NCBI RefSeq assembly: GCF_001027285.1
Contig: NZ_CP011509.1
Location: forward strand, 3,976,501 to 4,040,500
Direction of reading: 5' to 3'
Origin: Archangium gephyra
Lineage (GTDB): Bacteria; Myxococcota; Myxococcia; Myxococcales; Myxococcaceae
Length of the DNA stretch: 64,000 nucleotides
The notes beneath the pieces were generated by a model, which worked only from the letters and a program-made list of their open reading frames with translations, had not been told where the DNA came from and did not search any database. Made by a program: the position numbers and the translations under genes. This document shows, piece after piece, positions 1 to 8,621 of this stretch. Each line of letters begins with the position of its first letter. The stretch's first letter is position 1.

Positions 1-783
1 CTCGGCGAGGTGCTTCGTCATGGGCGAGCACACGCCCTTGCAGGAGGTGAAGGCGAAGTTGATGAGCACCTTCCGGCCACGGATGAGGTCCTCGTAGAAG
101 CGGTGGGGCTTGCCGTGCTGATCGATGAGCTCGGTGTTGGTGAAGTAGCGGGCGGCGGAGGCATCCCGGGCGGCGGTGGCGTCCTCCAACTCGGGAGGAG
201 GCGCGGAGGCGGCGCGCACCTCGCGGAGGGCGTCGAGGATGGAGGAGGCGGAGCCGAGCCCGTCCACGCGCAGCCACCTGCCCGCGGTGGCGTTGCCCAC
301 CAGCACGAGCGGCCGGTGCGCCTCCTTGTCCGGGGTGTAGCCGCCGAGCGCCACCAGGGCCTGCTTCACCTGCTCGGGCTCTCCGGTGAGGAAGGACCAG
401 CGGGGTCCGGGCGAGAAGGGCTCGGCGAAGCGGGCCAGCTTTCCGGGCGTGTCGTGGGCCACATCCAGGGTGATGGAGATGAAGCGCACGGGAGCATTGG
501 GGCCCAACTCCTTGCGCACGCGCGCCAGGGTGGCGGTCATGGGCGCGCAGATGGTCTTGCAGCGGGTGAAGACGAAATTGATGGCCACCACCTGTCCCCG
601 GACGAGGTCGGACCACAGGCGCACCGTGCGCCCGTGTTGATCCACCAGGGAGACGTCGGGCACCTGCACCTGGAGGGACTCGGCGGGAGGTGGGGCGGGC
701 ACGCGCACGGTGTCCTGTGCGGACGCGGCGGCGGCAGTGGACAACGCGAGGAGGACGGCGAGGCAGCGCAGGCGTGGGAGCAT
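1..783 (-). CDS. Tandem SCO1/SenC copper chaperone-like protein (3' end beyond window)
   Basis: Reading the minus strand from ATG at 783 gives 261 codons without a stop, running off the left edge. Residues 1-22 are a signal peptide ending near ASAQ. A first SCO1/SenC thioredoxin-like domain carries the copper-binding CxxxC (C75, C79 in FTRCKTICAPM) and a downstream AHRPLVLVG segment with the probable third ligand histidine. A second SCO domain begins near residue 215 and has its own CxxxC (FTSCKGVCSPM) before the sequence ends. SCO proteins deliver copper to cupredoxin sites or act as thiol reductases in the periplasm. The start overlaps the stop of the upstream beta-propeller gene as TGATG, so it is the third gene of the multicopper oxidase operon. 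Two SCO domains in one chain is unusual. Confidence 0.85.
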   Translation of the reverse strand, partial: MLPRLRCLAVLLALSTAAAASAQDTVRVPAPPPAESLQVQVPDVSLVDQHGRTVRLWSDLVRGQVVAINFVFTRCKTICAPMTATLARVRKELGPNAPVRFISITLDVAHDTPGKLARFAEPFSPGPRWSFLTGEPEQVKQALVALGGYTPDKEAHRPLVLVGNATAGRWLRVDGLGSASSILDALREVRAASAPPPELEDATAARDASAARYFTNTELIDQHGKPHRFYEDLIRGRKVLINFAFTSCKGVCSPMTKHLAE

Positions 784-2708
784 CAGGGTTGGACCTCGGA
801 GACGTGGCGGAGGGTAGGAGCGGCCTGGACGCCGAGCTTGAAGTCACGCAGGGTGCCGAGCGTGGCCCCCCGGCTCTCGGCGCCGACGAGCAGCACGTAT
901 TGGCCTGGCTCGGGCGGGGAGACATCGATCTCGAAGACGCCGTCCTCCACGCGCCGGGGCACGGGCCGCTCCAGCCAGTGCCCGGATGGGGGACGGAACA
1001 GCATCACCTGGAGCTCCTCGGGGACCAGCGGGCGCTGATCCTTCACGTGCGCGGCGGGCGTCAGCCGGAAGCGCAGCGAGGTGCGCTGGCCAGCGGTCAG
1101 CAACCGGGAGGGCTCGAAGCCAGGCTCGAGCACGAGGGGCGCCGTGCCCGCGGAGGCGGCGTCCTCGGGAACGCCGGACACCGTCCACGTGAGGCACACG
1201 GGCGTGCGCGGCGAGTCCAGCAGCACGTGGACGTCATGGGGGCCGTTCTTCCTCGGGCGAGCCTGGGCCGCGTAGACGCCGGGCTCCACCTCGCGCAGCG
1301 AGCGATCCAGCACCAGGACAGCGCGGGGCTCGCGGCCATAGTTCAGGTGGGTGCCGCGTGGGGCCATCATGCCCTCGGAGTACAGGTAGAGGGCGCGGTC
1401 GGCGGTGCCGGCGACGAGGACACTGTTGCCCTCGGGCAGGACGGCGATCGCCGGGGAGCGTCCGAGCTCCCGCGCCAGCGTGGGCTTCTTCTGGCCCATG
1501 GTGATCTGCACGACGGAGGGTGTGCCGGACTTCTCCAGAGAGGCCAGCTCGATGAGGGACACGCGGGCATCCCCGGTGTTGCGCACGTAGGCGAAGGAGG
1601 AGGTGAAGGTCACCTGGTCCGGCGCGGAGAAGCCGGTGAGCGAATGGGCCACCCGGTTGGAGGCCGTGTCGAGGATGTCCACCCGGTCGCCGCGCGGGTA
1701 GAGCACGAAGGCCCAGCGGCCCGAGGGCTCGAACCGCAGTGCACCCGGTCCTGGCGCCACCGGGAGGCGGTGCACCACCTCGCGCCGCGAGCCGTCCACC
1801 ACCAGCACCTCGTTCGCCTGCTCCCGCACCACGTAGAGCGCCCGGGCCACCTCGCTGTAGGCCAGCGCGCGGGTGCCCGGGCCCACCGTCACGCGCCCCA
1901 GCTCCTCGCGTGAGGCCACGTCCACCGCCACCAGCTCCTCGCTCCTGGAGCTGGAGAGCCACGCCGTCCGGCCGCCCTCTCCGAAGGCGAACGCCTTGGG
2001 GCCCTCGCCCACCTCCAGCGTGCCCAGCACCGCCTGCGTGGTGGTGTCGAGCACGGACACGGTGCCATCCCCCTCGTTGTCCACCCAGAGCGTGCGCCCG
2101 TCCGGAGCGAGCGCCAGCCGCCCCGGTGCTCGGCCCACCCGCACGTTGCGCTGCACGACGAAGCGGCGGGTATCCACCACGGACACCGAGCCGTGCGTGG
2201 GCTGGGTGACGTAGAGCGCTCCTCCGTCCGGCCGCAGTGCCCAGTCCCCGGCGGCTCCGCCCAGGGAGACCAGGTTCCTCAGCTTGGTGCGCTGGAAGGA
2301 GAGCTGCGGATCGATGACGGACAGCGTGTGGTCATGGTTGAGGGTGAGCAGCAGGAAGGAGTTGAGGTCCACGTCGGCCCGCGCCGCCAGCAGGCCGCCG
2401 AGGTACGTCTTGATGCGGGCCCGGCAGGCCGCCTCGTCTGGAGCCGGTTGTCCCTCGGGCCTCGCGTCCATCCACGCGAGCAGGCGCGCCCCCCGCACGG
2501 GCGCACCGGTGCGTGGATCCTTCAACACGAAGCGCGCCGTGCCCTCCGCGCCCTCCTGAAGCTCGAAGGACACGCTCACCTCCGCCTTCGTCACCGTCAC
2601 GGGTGCTGGCGCGGCCACGGGTGGCGGGGCGCGTGGCCCCTCTTCCTTCCGTGGCTGGCAAGCCAGCAGCAACACGAGCAGCACTGCCCATCCAGGCCTT
2701 CCCGGCAT
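783..2708 (-). CDS. YVTN-type beta-propeller lipoprotein
   Basis: 641 aa. The N terminus is a lipoprotein signal with lipobox LLLAC (C17), so it is probably membrane-anchored outside the cytoplasm. Residues roughly 130-430 contain repeated blades of the YVTN/YncE type, with recurring units such as SVVDTRRF, SVLDTTTQ, VAVDVASR, LVVDGSRR and DILDTASN, each followed by a V-x-VG or similar strand. The C-terminal third (about 430-641) is beta-rich and looks like an added immunoglobulin-like region. ATG at 2708 has a GAAGGGGGG ribosome site about six bases upstream. It lies 38 bases after the multicopper oxidase stop and overlaps the SCO gene by one base. No enzymatic motif is visible; a scaffold or electron-transfer partner for the oxidase is inference. 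Confidence 0.8.
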   Translation of the reverse strand: MPGRPGWAVLLVLLLACQPRKEEGPRAPPPVAAPAPVTVTKAEVSVSFELQEGAEGTARFVLKDPRTGAPVRGARLLAWMDARPEGQPAPDEAACRARIKTYLGGLLAARADVDLNSFLLLTLNHDHTLSVIDPQLSFQRTKLRNLVSLGGAAGDWALRPDGGALYVTQPTHGSVSVVDTRRFVVQRNVRVGRAPGRLALAPDGRTLWVDNEGDGTVSVLDTTTQAVLGTLEVGEGPKAFAFGEGGRTAWLSSSRSEELVAVDVASREELGRVTVGPGTRALAYSEVARALYVVREQANEVLVVDGSRREVVHRLPVAPGPGALRFEPSGRWAFVLYPRGDRVDILDTASNRVAHSLTGFSAPDQVTFTSSFAYVRNTGDARVSLIELASLEKSGTPSVVQITMGQKKPTLARELGRSPAIAVLPEGNSVLVAGTADRALYLYSEGMMAPRGTHLNYGREPRAVLVLDRSLREVEPGVYAAQARPRKNGPHDVHVLLDSPRTPVCLTWTVSGVPEDAASAGTAPLVLEPGFEPSRLLTAGQRTSLRFRLTPAAHVKDQRPLVPEELQVMLFRPPSGHWLERPVPRRVEDGVFEIDVSPPEPGQYVLLVGAESRGATLGTLRDFKLGVQAAPTLRHVSEVQP

Positions 2709-2746
2709 GAGAATCCCCCCTTCGCTTTCGATGGTGTGAGGCCGCG

Positions 2747-5700
2747 CTACTCCACGCGGACGATGCCCCAGAGGCCCTGGGTGAACGAGAAGCTGGCCAG
2801 GTCCTGGTAGAGGTAGTCGCCCCGGACGCCGTAGAGGCCTCCCGCTCCGTACTCGGGCACGATGTTCCAGTGCTGCATCGCGGAGATGCCGCCCTGGGTG
2901 GAGATGATGGGAGACAGGGGACTGGGGCCGAAGACGCGGGAGTGCTCACCCCGGGCCCACGGGTTGAAGCGCCACTCGGCGCCGTGGAGCGCGAAGGCGT
3001 GCTGGCGCGCATGGCCCGAGGGTTGTCCGATGCGCAGGCGCAGCGCCTCGCCGCGGAGCGCCCGGAGCAGGGGCGTGGCGGGGTCTCCGAAGGCCTTGGA
3101 GGACAGCAGGTTGGACTGCTCCCGGTCGTTGAGCTGCTCCAGCGGCGTCTGGGGCGCCACGCCGAGCCGGGCCCAGAGGGGCTCGGTGCGGTAGTTGAAC
3201 GCCTTCATGCCCGTGTCCTCGGCATCGTCCTCGCCGGCCAGGTTGCGCAGCGCGCTGCCGCTGTTCAGCTCCACGTCGGTGTCCCGGAAGGCGGCGGTGT
3301 CCGTGTGCAGGCCGAGGTCGTCCTGGAAGAGGAGGACGAACTCGCGGAACGTCCGGGTGGTGCCGTCCGGCCCGGTGTAGCGCACGCGGGCCTGGGCCTC
3401 GGTGTCCGCGTCGGTGCTCCACACGGCGTTGGAGGGCTCGATGACGAGCGCACCGAGGGCGCCATGCAGGCCGTGGTTCACCACGTCCGCCATGTCACGC
3501 AGGTTGACGATGCCGTACTCCACCGGTGTCGCGCGGCCCTCCGCGGGCAGTGTGCCGATGACCGGGGGACTGGCGAGATCTCCCGCGTACCAGCGGTACG
3601 TCCACGAGCCGCCGGGAGGAACCGTCTGCGGGGCATTGAGGCCCACGTTGGCTCCGTCATCCGTGTTCACGTCGTAGTTGACGAGCTGCGGGTGCAGCGA
3701 GACGTGGTTGGAGGGCCGCACCTGGTTGACGTTGAAGAAGGGGGTGATGGGCGCGTGGTGGGACCAGTGGGGCGTCTGGCGCGGGGCCTCCGGCAGGAGG
3801 TTGGTGAGCGTCACCTGGACGCACTCACCGGCGCGGGCCCGGAGGATGAGGGGCTCGGGCTTGCGCTTCCCGGTGCGCACGTCCTCCAGGTGCTCGTTAC
3901 GGACGAAGAGCAGGGCGTCCGGATCGTACAGGCCGTACTCCTCGTTGTAGGTGAGCCGGCCTCCGGGCAGCCACGTCTCCGCGTCGATGGCCGAGACCTG
4001 GTAGGTGCGCACCGCCGCCGTGCTCGGGCACGAGTCCACCATCACCGCCCGTGGCCTGAAGCGGCCCTCGGCATCCGCCTGGCGCACCAGCTCGGGCGCG
4101 AGGGCATACATCTCCCGGGGGTACATCATGGGGCCGCTCACCCGGCGCAGCTCCTGCTGCTGGCCGTTGGCGCCGGTGACGTAGGAGGGCTGCAAGGGGG
4201 CGCTCGTGGGCGTCAGGGGCATGCGGCGCGACTCGGGAGGCATGGCCAGCAGGGGCGCGGGAGGTGGGCGCGGCTGTCCGTCCGCGGCTTGCAGCGCCAC
4301 GTCCGCGAGCGTCATCAACCCCGTCTGGGGATTGAGGTACGTGCGGAGGATGCCCCACGTGCCATGCCAGAGGTCTCCCGTGGCGGCGCTCTGGTACATG
4401 GCGTCGGCCGTCTCGTAGCTGCCGCCGATGGGGGGCAGGCCGTTGTTCAGGGCGAACTCGAAGTGCTCGGAGATGCCTATCGGCTGGGCATTGGAGAAAC
4501 CGCTGTGCGGGTCATGCTCCTCGCGCAGCCACTTGTGGCCGTGGACGGTGAAGGAGTGCTGCTCCTCCTGGGCGCCCTGGATGAGGCGCAGCTTCACCCG
4601 GTCTCCCACGTAGCCGCGCAGCAGCGGGGTGAACGGGTCTCCATGCACGTCCGAGCGGAACACCTGGGCCATGTCCCCCCGGAAGTCCGGCAGCTGGTAG
4701 CGCTCGCCACACCCCTCGCGCCGCGAGATGCGCAGGGGAATGGGCTCGTTGCGGTAGTTGATGACCATGGTGCCCGGATCCTTCGCGCTGATGGCCTCGG
4801 GGGCGGGGAAGGGCGAGGGCAGGATGGCCAGGGGCAGTGGCGCCTCCCGGGGCGGAGGCGGATTCACCGGCTCGCCGCACTCGTCATAGGCGAGGGCGAA
4901 GTCCGCGATGGCGAGGGCGAACTCCCGGTAGCTGTCCGCGGGGAAGGCGGTGAGGATGTCCGCCTGCCAGCTGGTGGGGCCGCCGTCGCTCGGGCGCGTG
5001 CCGTAGAAGACGCCCGTGCGGGGATCCCTCCACCGCGAGCCCTTGGGCTCCACGATGAGTGCGCCGTACAGGCCGTGATGCTGGTGGGACGAGGGCGAGA
5101 AGTGGTCATGCGTGAAGACGGTCTCCACGGTGCGGTCGCGTCCGTTGGGGTCCTGGAGCGGGTCCGCCCACCAGCGCTGCACGGTGGTCTGGGCGCCGGA
5201 GGCCCCCAGGCGCGGATGGGCCTTGGCGGTGAGCGTCACGCGCGCGCCATCCGGATTGAGCGTGCCATCGGCCACGAAGGCGCCGCCGGCCACGTTGGCC
5301 TTCTCGATGCGCTCCAGCACCTCCTGGGCGGCGAAGGTGCCGTCCTCGTAGTTCCACCCGTTGCCCGAGCCATCCGAGGAGGTGACGTCGAACTTCACCA
5401 GGTGGATGTGCTGACCGATGGTGTCGGTGGGCGTGTAGATCTGGAAGTCGTCCTGCTCCAGCGCCTTGGGGATGAGGTTGGTGGTGAAGAAGTTGATGCA
5501 CTCGCCGGACTCGGCGCGGAAGAAGAAGGGCTCGGGAGGACGCGCGCCGGAGCGGGTGTCGGCCACGTCGTCATCCAGGACGGTGAGGCGGGCCTGCGGG
5601 TCATGCCAGCCCGCGCGGTTGATGTTGGGCAGATCGATCTGCAGGAAGGCGGCGCGGTAGTCGCGCCGTGGGGAGCCCGTGGGGCAGGGATCCGCGTAGG

Positions 5701-7852
5701 GGGCGCCGGGTGAGGGCGGGCGGCCGTTGACGAGGAAGCGCGAGAGCGAGCCGAGCGCCGTGTACGCGGGATAGGCGGCCACCGTGTCGCCGTAGCGATT
5801 CGTCGCCGGGCCAGCGCCCGGGAACTGGCCGGCGTGGAAGGACATGGCCTTCTTCTCGGGAGGCGTGCCGTCCTCGGGCAGCAGCTTGAGCTCCAGCGCG
5901 GTGTGCTCCACGAAGAAGCGTTTGTCGGGCGTGCCCAGCACGGAGGGGCCGATGGCCCGGGTGACGAGGTGGCGGGGCAGGCCTCCGTCCTCGACGATGT
6001 CCAGCGGCGGCTGGGGAGGACGATGGCCCGCCCTGGCGGCGATGTAGAAGGGGTAGCCCGGGAAGGCGGGCCGCACCACGGGCAGCCCCGAGGCGCCCGT
6101 CACCTCCGTGTCCACGTAGGTGGGCAGGGGCGGCATCCCGCGCTCGGGCAGGGGGACGACGGCGGGACTGGGCGTGCCCTCGGTGATCTCCCCATCCGGG
6201 AGACGGCGATCCCCGGTGCCGGCCTCGAAGACATCATGCACGCGCCACAGGGCCCACATGCCCTGGGCGAAGTGCGGGTAGAGGTGGCAGTGGTAGATGG
6301 CGTCACCCGGCGTGAGGTTGCGATTGCCGGAGCCGCCGTAGTTGATGTCGTAGGTATAGGACGAGCCCGGCCCGATGGTCTGCGAGTCGAGGTAGCTGGA
6401 GTACTCCTCGCCCGGGGCGGCCTTCCACTGGTGGGCGTGCAGGTGGAAGACGTGCGTCTCCTTGGGCCCGGCGTGGAGGTTGCGGAAGCGCACCGGATCC
6501 CCCAGGTAGCTGTGGCTCACGTTGGAGGGGTCATCCGGGTAGAGGGCGCGCACGGCGCGGCCGGTGGCGTCCTTCTCCACGTTGAGCGCGGGGTCGCCGT
6601 TGGCCCAGGACTCGAGGAAGAACTCCTCGTACTGGCACTCGCCGCAGTCCTGGCTGGGGCCGATCCTCGCGCGGTTGGCGAGCAGCTCCGCGCCCAGGCC
6701 GGATGCGCCGTAGTTGATGGCGAACCCATCGCGGACCCCCGCGAAGGAGGGATTCGTCTCCAGCTCCGGGAAGGCCTGCACGGCCTTGAGCTCGTCATGG
6801 AAGAGGACGGTGAACTCGCGGAAGTGGCCCTGGTCCTTCGACGAGGTGGTGCCCACGACGGTGCTGGAGTAGCCGGTGATGAGGGCGTGGAGGTCCGAGT
6901 GGACGAGCTCCAGCGTGTTCGGCTCGAGCATGTTCAACAGGGGCGCGCCGTCGGGGCCGCGGGCCTCGTAGTCGAGCAGGGGCGTGCCGTCGGGATTGGT
7001 GAGCGGGTGGCCGGCGGCGTCCTTGCGGGTAGCGGCCTGGAGCACGGCGGCGGAGACCTGGGAGCGGTACCAGCGTGCGCCCGGTGGCTCCACGTGGACG
7101 GCGCCGAAGAGGCCCTGGACGAGCGATCCGCCATTGCCCTCTCCGCCGATGAGCGCGCCCTTGCTGGACAGGAGGAAGGAGCCCTCGTGGTCCGCGTAGT
7201 AGGAGACGCTGAGGCCCTGGCCCGGGGACACCAGCGTGCCGGGATTGCGTCCCACCCACGCCCCGTCACTGCCGATGTTGATGTATTGCATTCCCTGCAC
7301 GTGCACGGAGGCCTTGCGGGTGAAGGGCGAGTCCTGGCGGTGGTCTTCGTTGTCGACCCGGCTGACTCCGGGTTGTGTGTCTTCCGGAGAGGGAATGGCC
7401 TCGCGGGTGGGGGACAGCCAGTTGGTGAAATGGATGAGCAGACAGTCCCCCACGTTGACCCGGAGGGTGAGCGGGCGCGGGCGCTTGTCCTGGCGCAACC
7501 GCGCGTTGCCCGGGCCCACGGGACGCGAGGCGTCGATGGGTTCCACGTCCCGGCGCAGCGCGTAGAGCATCCCCGTGGGGTTGTACGAACCGAAGCGGTT
7601 GTAGGTGTAGACCTGGTCCAACGCCACCACGCGGGCGGTGACGACGCGGTGGCATTGCACCAGGGGCGGCACCTGCGGCGCGGGCTCGACGATGGGTGGC
7701 TCCCCAGCGCCCTCGATGGGCGCGGGGGTGTCTGGGTTTGCGTCCAGCTCCCCCTGACAGGCCAGTGCCAACGTCAGCACGGCCCACATGACCAGGTACA
7801 CCCCTCCCGCGCGCACCCTTCCCGTGCGCGTCCTGCTCGCGGCCCATGACAT
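2747..7852 (-). CDS. Giant multicopper oxidase lipoprotein, three two-cupredoxin repeats
   Basis: 1701 aa from ATG 7852, chosen over an ATG at 7924 because it has a GAGGGGGG ribosome site and puts a lipoprotein signal (lipobox LALAC) at the N terminus. The chain contains three homologous blocks starting near residues 50, 720 and 1275, each opening with a Cys-containing strand and an ECxxxxxTN-type segment. Block one carries full multicopper motifs: HLHAHQW near 470 and HCHLYPHFAQGMW near 520, matching the HCHxxxHxxxGM type 1/trinuclear signature. Block two keeps HQHHGLYGAL and HGHKW but has no HCH. Block three keeps HGLHGALG and ALHGAEW and ends FTQGLWG. The arrangement recalls six-domain oxidases such as ceruloplasmin or MnxG-like manganese oxidases. 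Substrate unknown; copper or manganese oxidation is the best inference from the SCO neighbour. Confidence 0.85.
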   Translation of the reverse strand: MSWAASRTRTGRVRAGGVYLVMWAVLTLALACQGELDANPDTPAPIEGAGEPPIVEPAPQVPPLVQCHRVVTARVVALDQVYTYNRFGSYNPTGMLYALRRDVEPIDASRPVGPGNARLRQDKRPRPLTLRVNVGDCLLIHFTNWLSPTREAIPSPEDTQPGVSRVDNEDHRQDSPFTRKASVHVQGMQYINIGSDGAWVGRNPGTLVSPGQGLSVSYYADHEGSFLLSSKGALIGGEGNGGSLVQGLFGAVHVEPPGARWYRSQVSAAVLQAATRKDAAGHPLTNPDGTPLLDYEARGPDGAPLLNMLEPNTLELVHSDLHALITGYSSTVVGTTSSKDQGHFREFTVLFHDELKAVQAFPELETNPSFAGVRDGFAINYGASGLGAELLANRARIGPSQDCGECQYEEFFLESWANGDPALNVEKDATGRAVRALYPDDPSNVSHSYLGDPVRFRNLHAGPKETHVFHLHAHQWKAAPGEEYSSYLDSQTIGPGSSYTYDINYGGSGNRNLTPGDAIYHCHLYPHFAQGMWALWRVHDVFEAGTGDRRLPDGEITEGTPSPAVVPLPERGMPPLPTYVDTEVTGASGLPVVRPAFPGYPFYIAARAGHRPPQPPLDIVEDGGLPRHLVTRAIGPSVLGTPDKRFFVEHTALELKLLPEDGTPPEKKAMSFHAGQFPGAGPATNRYGDTVAAYPAYTALGSLSRFLVNGRPPSPGAPYADPCPTGSPRRDYRAAFLQIDLPNINRAGWHDPQARLTVLDDDVADTRSGARPPEPFFFRAESGECINFFTTNLIPKALEQDDFQIYTPTDTIGQHIHLVKFDVTSSDGSGNGWNYEDGTFAAQEVLERIEKANVAGGAFVADGTLNPDGARVTLTAKAHPRLGASGAQTTVQRWWADPLQDPNGRDRTVETVFTHDHFSPSSHQHHGLYGALIVEPKGSRWRDPRTGVFYGTRPSDGGPTSWQADILTAFPADSYREFALAIADFALAYDECGEPVNPPPPREAPLPLAILPSPFPAPEAISAKDPGTMVINYRNEPIPLRISRREGCGERYQLPDFRGDMAQVFRSDVHGDPFTPLLRGYVGDRVKLRLIQGAQEEQHSFTVHGHKWLREEHDPHSGFSNAQPIGISEHFEFALNNGLPPIGGSYETADAMYQSAATGDLWHGTWGILRTYLNPQTGLMTLADVALQAADGQPRPPPAPLLAMPPESRRMPLTPTSAPLQPSYVTGANGQQQELRRVSGPMMYPREMYALAPELVRQADAEGRFRPRAVMVDSCPSTAAVRTYQVSAIDAETWLPGGRLTYNEEYGLYDPDALLFVRNEHLEDVRTGKRKPEPLILRARAGECVQVTLTNLLPEAPRQTPHWSHHAPITPFFNVNQVRPSNHVSLHPQLVNYDVNTDDGANVGLNAPQTVPPGGSWTYRWYAGDLASPPVIGTLPAEGRATPVEYGIVNLRDMADVVNHGLHGALGALVIEPSNAVWSTDADTEAQARVRYTGPDGTTRTFREFVLLFQDDLGLHTDTAAFRDTDVELNSGSALRNLAGEDDAEDTGMKAFNYRTEPLWARLGVAPQTPLEQLNDREQSNLLSSKAFGDPATPLLRALRGEALRLRIGQPSGHARQHAFALHGAEWRFNPWARGEHSRVFGPSPLSPIISTQGGISAMQHWNIVPEYGAGGLYGVRGDYLYQDLASFSFTQGLWGIVRVE

Positions 7853-7916
7853 GGATTGTCCCCCCTCGGACTTCACGCGGGAGCGGCGCTCAGTGGCCCT
7901 CCCACCCTTCAAAAAG

Positions 7917-7956
7917 ACAAACACTCCGCGCGATGGATTTCACTTGGAGTGTTTGT
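7917..7956 (-). terminator. Perfect 11-bp inverted repeat followed by a T-run (terminator or operator)
   Basis: ACAAACACTCC (7917-7927) and GGAGTGTTTGT (7946-7956) are exact reverse complements separated by 18 bases. On the minus strand the second arm is followed by CTTTTTG, which fits an intrinsic terminator for the small secreted-protein gene ending at 8032. It also sits 65 bases before the multicopper oxidase start, so it could instead be an operator for the copper operon. The sequence does not decide between these. Confidence 0.55.
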
Positions 7957-8031
7957 GTTTGAATATGATGAAGTGGGCGAGCGAGTAAACAGCCCTCCCG
8001 GGAGGGGCATGTGTCGGATGGACAGCCTTGC

Positions 8032-8388
8032 CTACCGCAGCCCCGAGTCCAGCGGACCGAGGATGGGCGGGGGCATGAGCCCGCCAGAGCCGCCCAGCCC
8101 CGCGTCCGTCGACTCGAAGGGCGAGGGGGCGCTCGGCGTGAGGCCCGAGCCTCCCATGCCGCCATCCATGCCGGTGTCATAGGGGGACGGAGTCGTCGTC
8201 GGCACGCTCCCCGGTGAGGGCGAGATGCCCGGTTGGGGCGAGAGCCCCGGGGGCGACGGGGAGATGCCGGGCGTCGTGGGTGCGCCCGTACTGGGATCGA
8301 GCTGCGCGTTGGCCACCGCCAACGTGAACAGCGAAGCCCCGAGCACCGCCCCGGCCACCGCGAGCCGCTTCTTCGGATTCCGCGCCAT
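8032..8388 (-). CDS. Small secreted Pro/Ser/Gly-rich protein
   Basis: 118 aa from ATG 8388, which has an AGGAGG ribosome site at ideal spacing; a longer open frame starting at 8505 lacks this support. Residues 1-28 form a signal peptide ending ANAQ. The rest is low complexity: repeated short units such as GISPSP, GLSPQP and SVPTTTPSP, then Gly/Met-rich stretches (GMDGGMGGSG) and a second region LGGSGGLMPPP. No cysteines, catalytic motifs or known domain can be seen. It is divergent from aibR and precedes the copper operon on the same strand, but the hairpin at 7917-7956 probably separates them. Function not recognised; a disordered exported protein is all that can be supported. Confidence 0.7.
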   Translation of the reverse strand: MARNPKKRLAVAGAVLGASLFTLAVANAQLDPSTGAPTTPGISPSPPGLSPQPGISPSPGSVPTTTPSPYDTGMDGGMGGSGLTPSAPSPFESTDAGLGGSGGLMPPPILGPLDSGLR

Positions 8389-8563
8389 TTTCCGCCTCCT
8401 GCCGTGCCTCTGGCGCCAGGAAGGTGGGTATGCCCATGTGCGTGCCGCAGCGAGCCCTGAGCCTCCCGCCCGGAGAGAAGGCATCCGCCAACCCCCTGTT
8501 TTCACGTGGTTTCGCTTGCTTCAAATGATTTGGACTTGACGCCTCGTGTCAGTCGGGTGCATT

Positions 8564-8579
8564 TACCGACCGGTCGGTA
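8564..8579. promoter_or_regulatory. 16-bp perfect palindrome, likely AibR operator
   Basis: TACCGACCGGTCGGTA is its own reverse complement. It lies 43 bases before the aibR ATG, and a TTGACG hexamer at 8536-8541 could be a -35 element that would place the palindrome across the transcription start. TetR repressors bind such sites. AibR of Myxococcus xanthus is known to bind a short palindrome upstream of its own operon and to be released by isovaleryl-CoA; assigning this site to AibR is inference from position. Confidence 0.75.
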
Positions 8580-8621
8580 GGTCGTTCGCGCGACGGACGG
8601 CCACCCACGGGAGGAGACGCG

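Noticed and set aside
2870-5713. A 947-codon open frame on the plus strand inside the multicopper oxidase gene
   Set aside because: It lies antisense to a gene with clear copper motifs, has biased Gly/Val/Arg composition typical of a shadow frame in high-GC DNA and no known domain.
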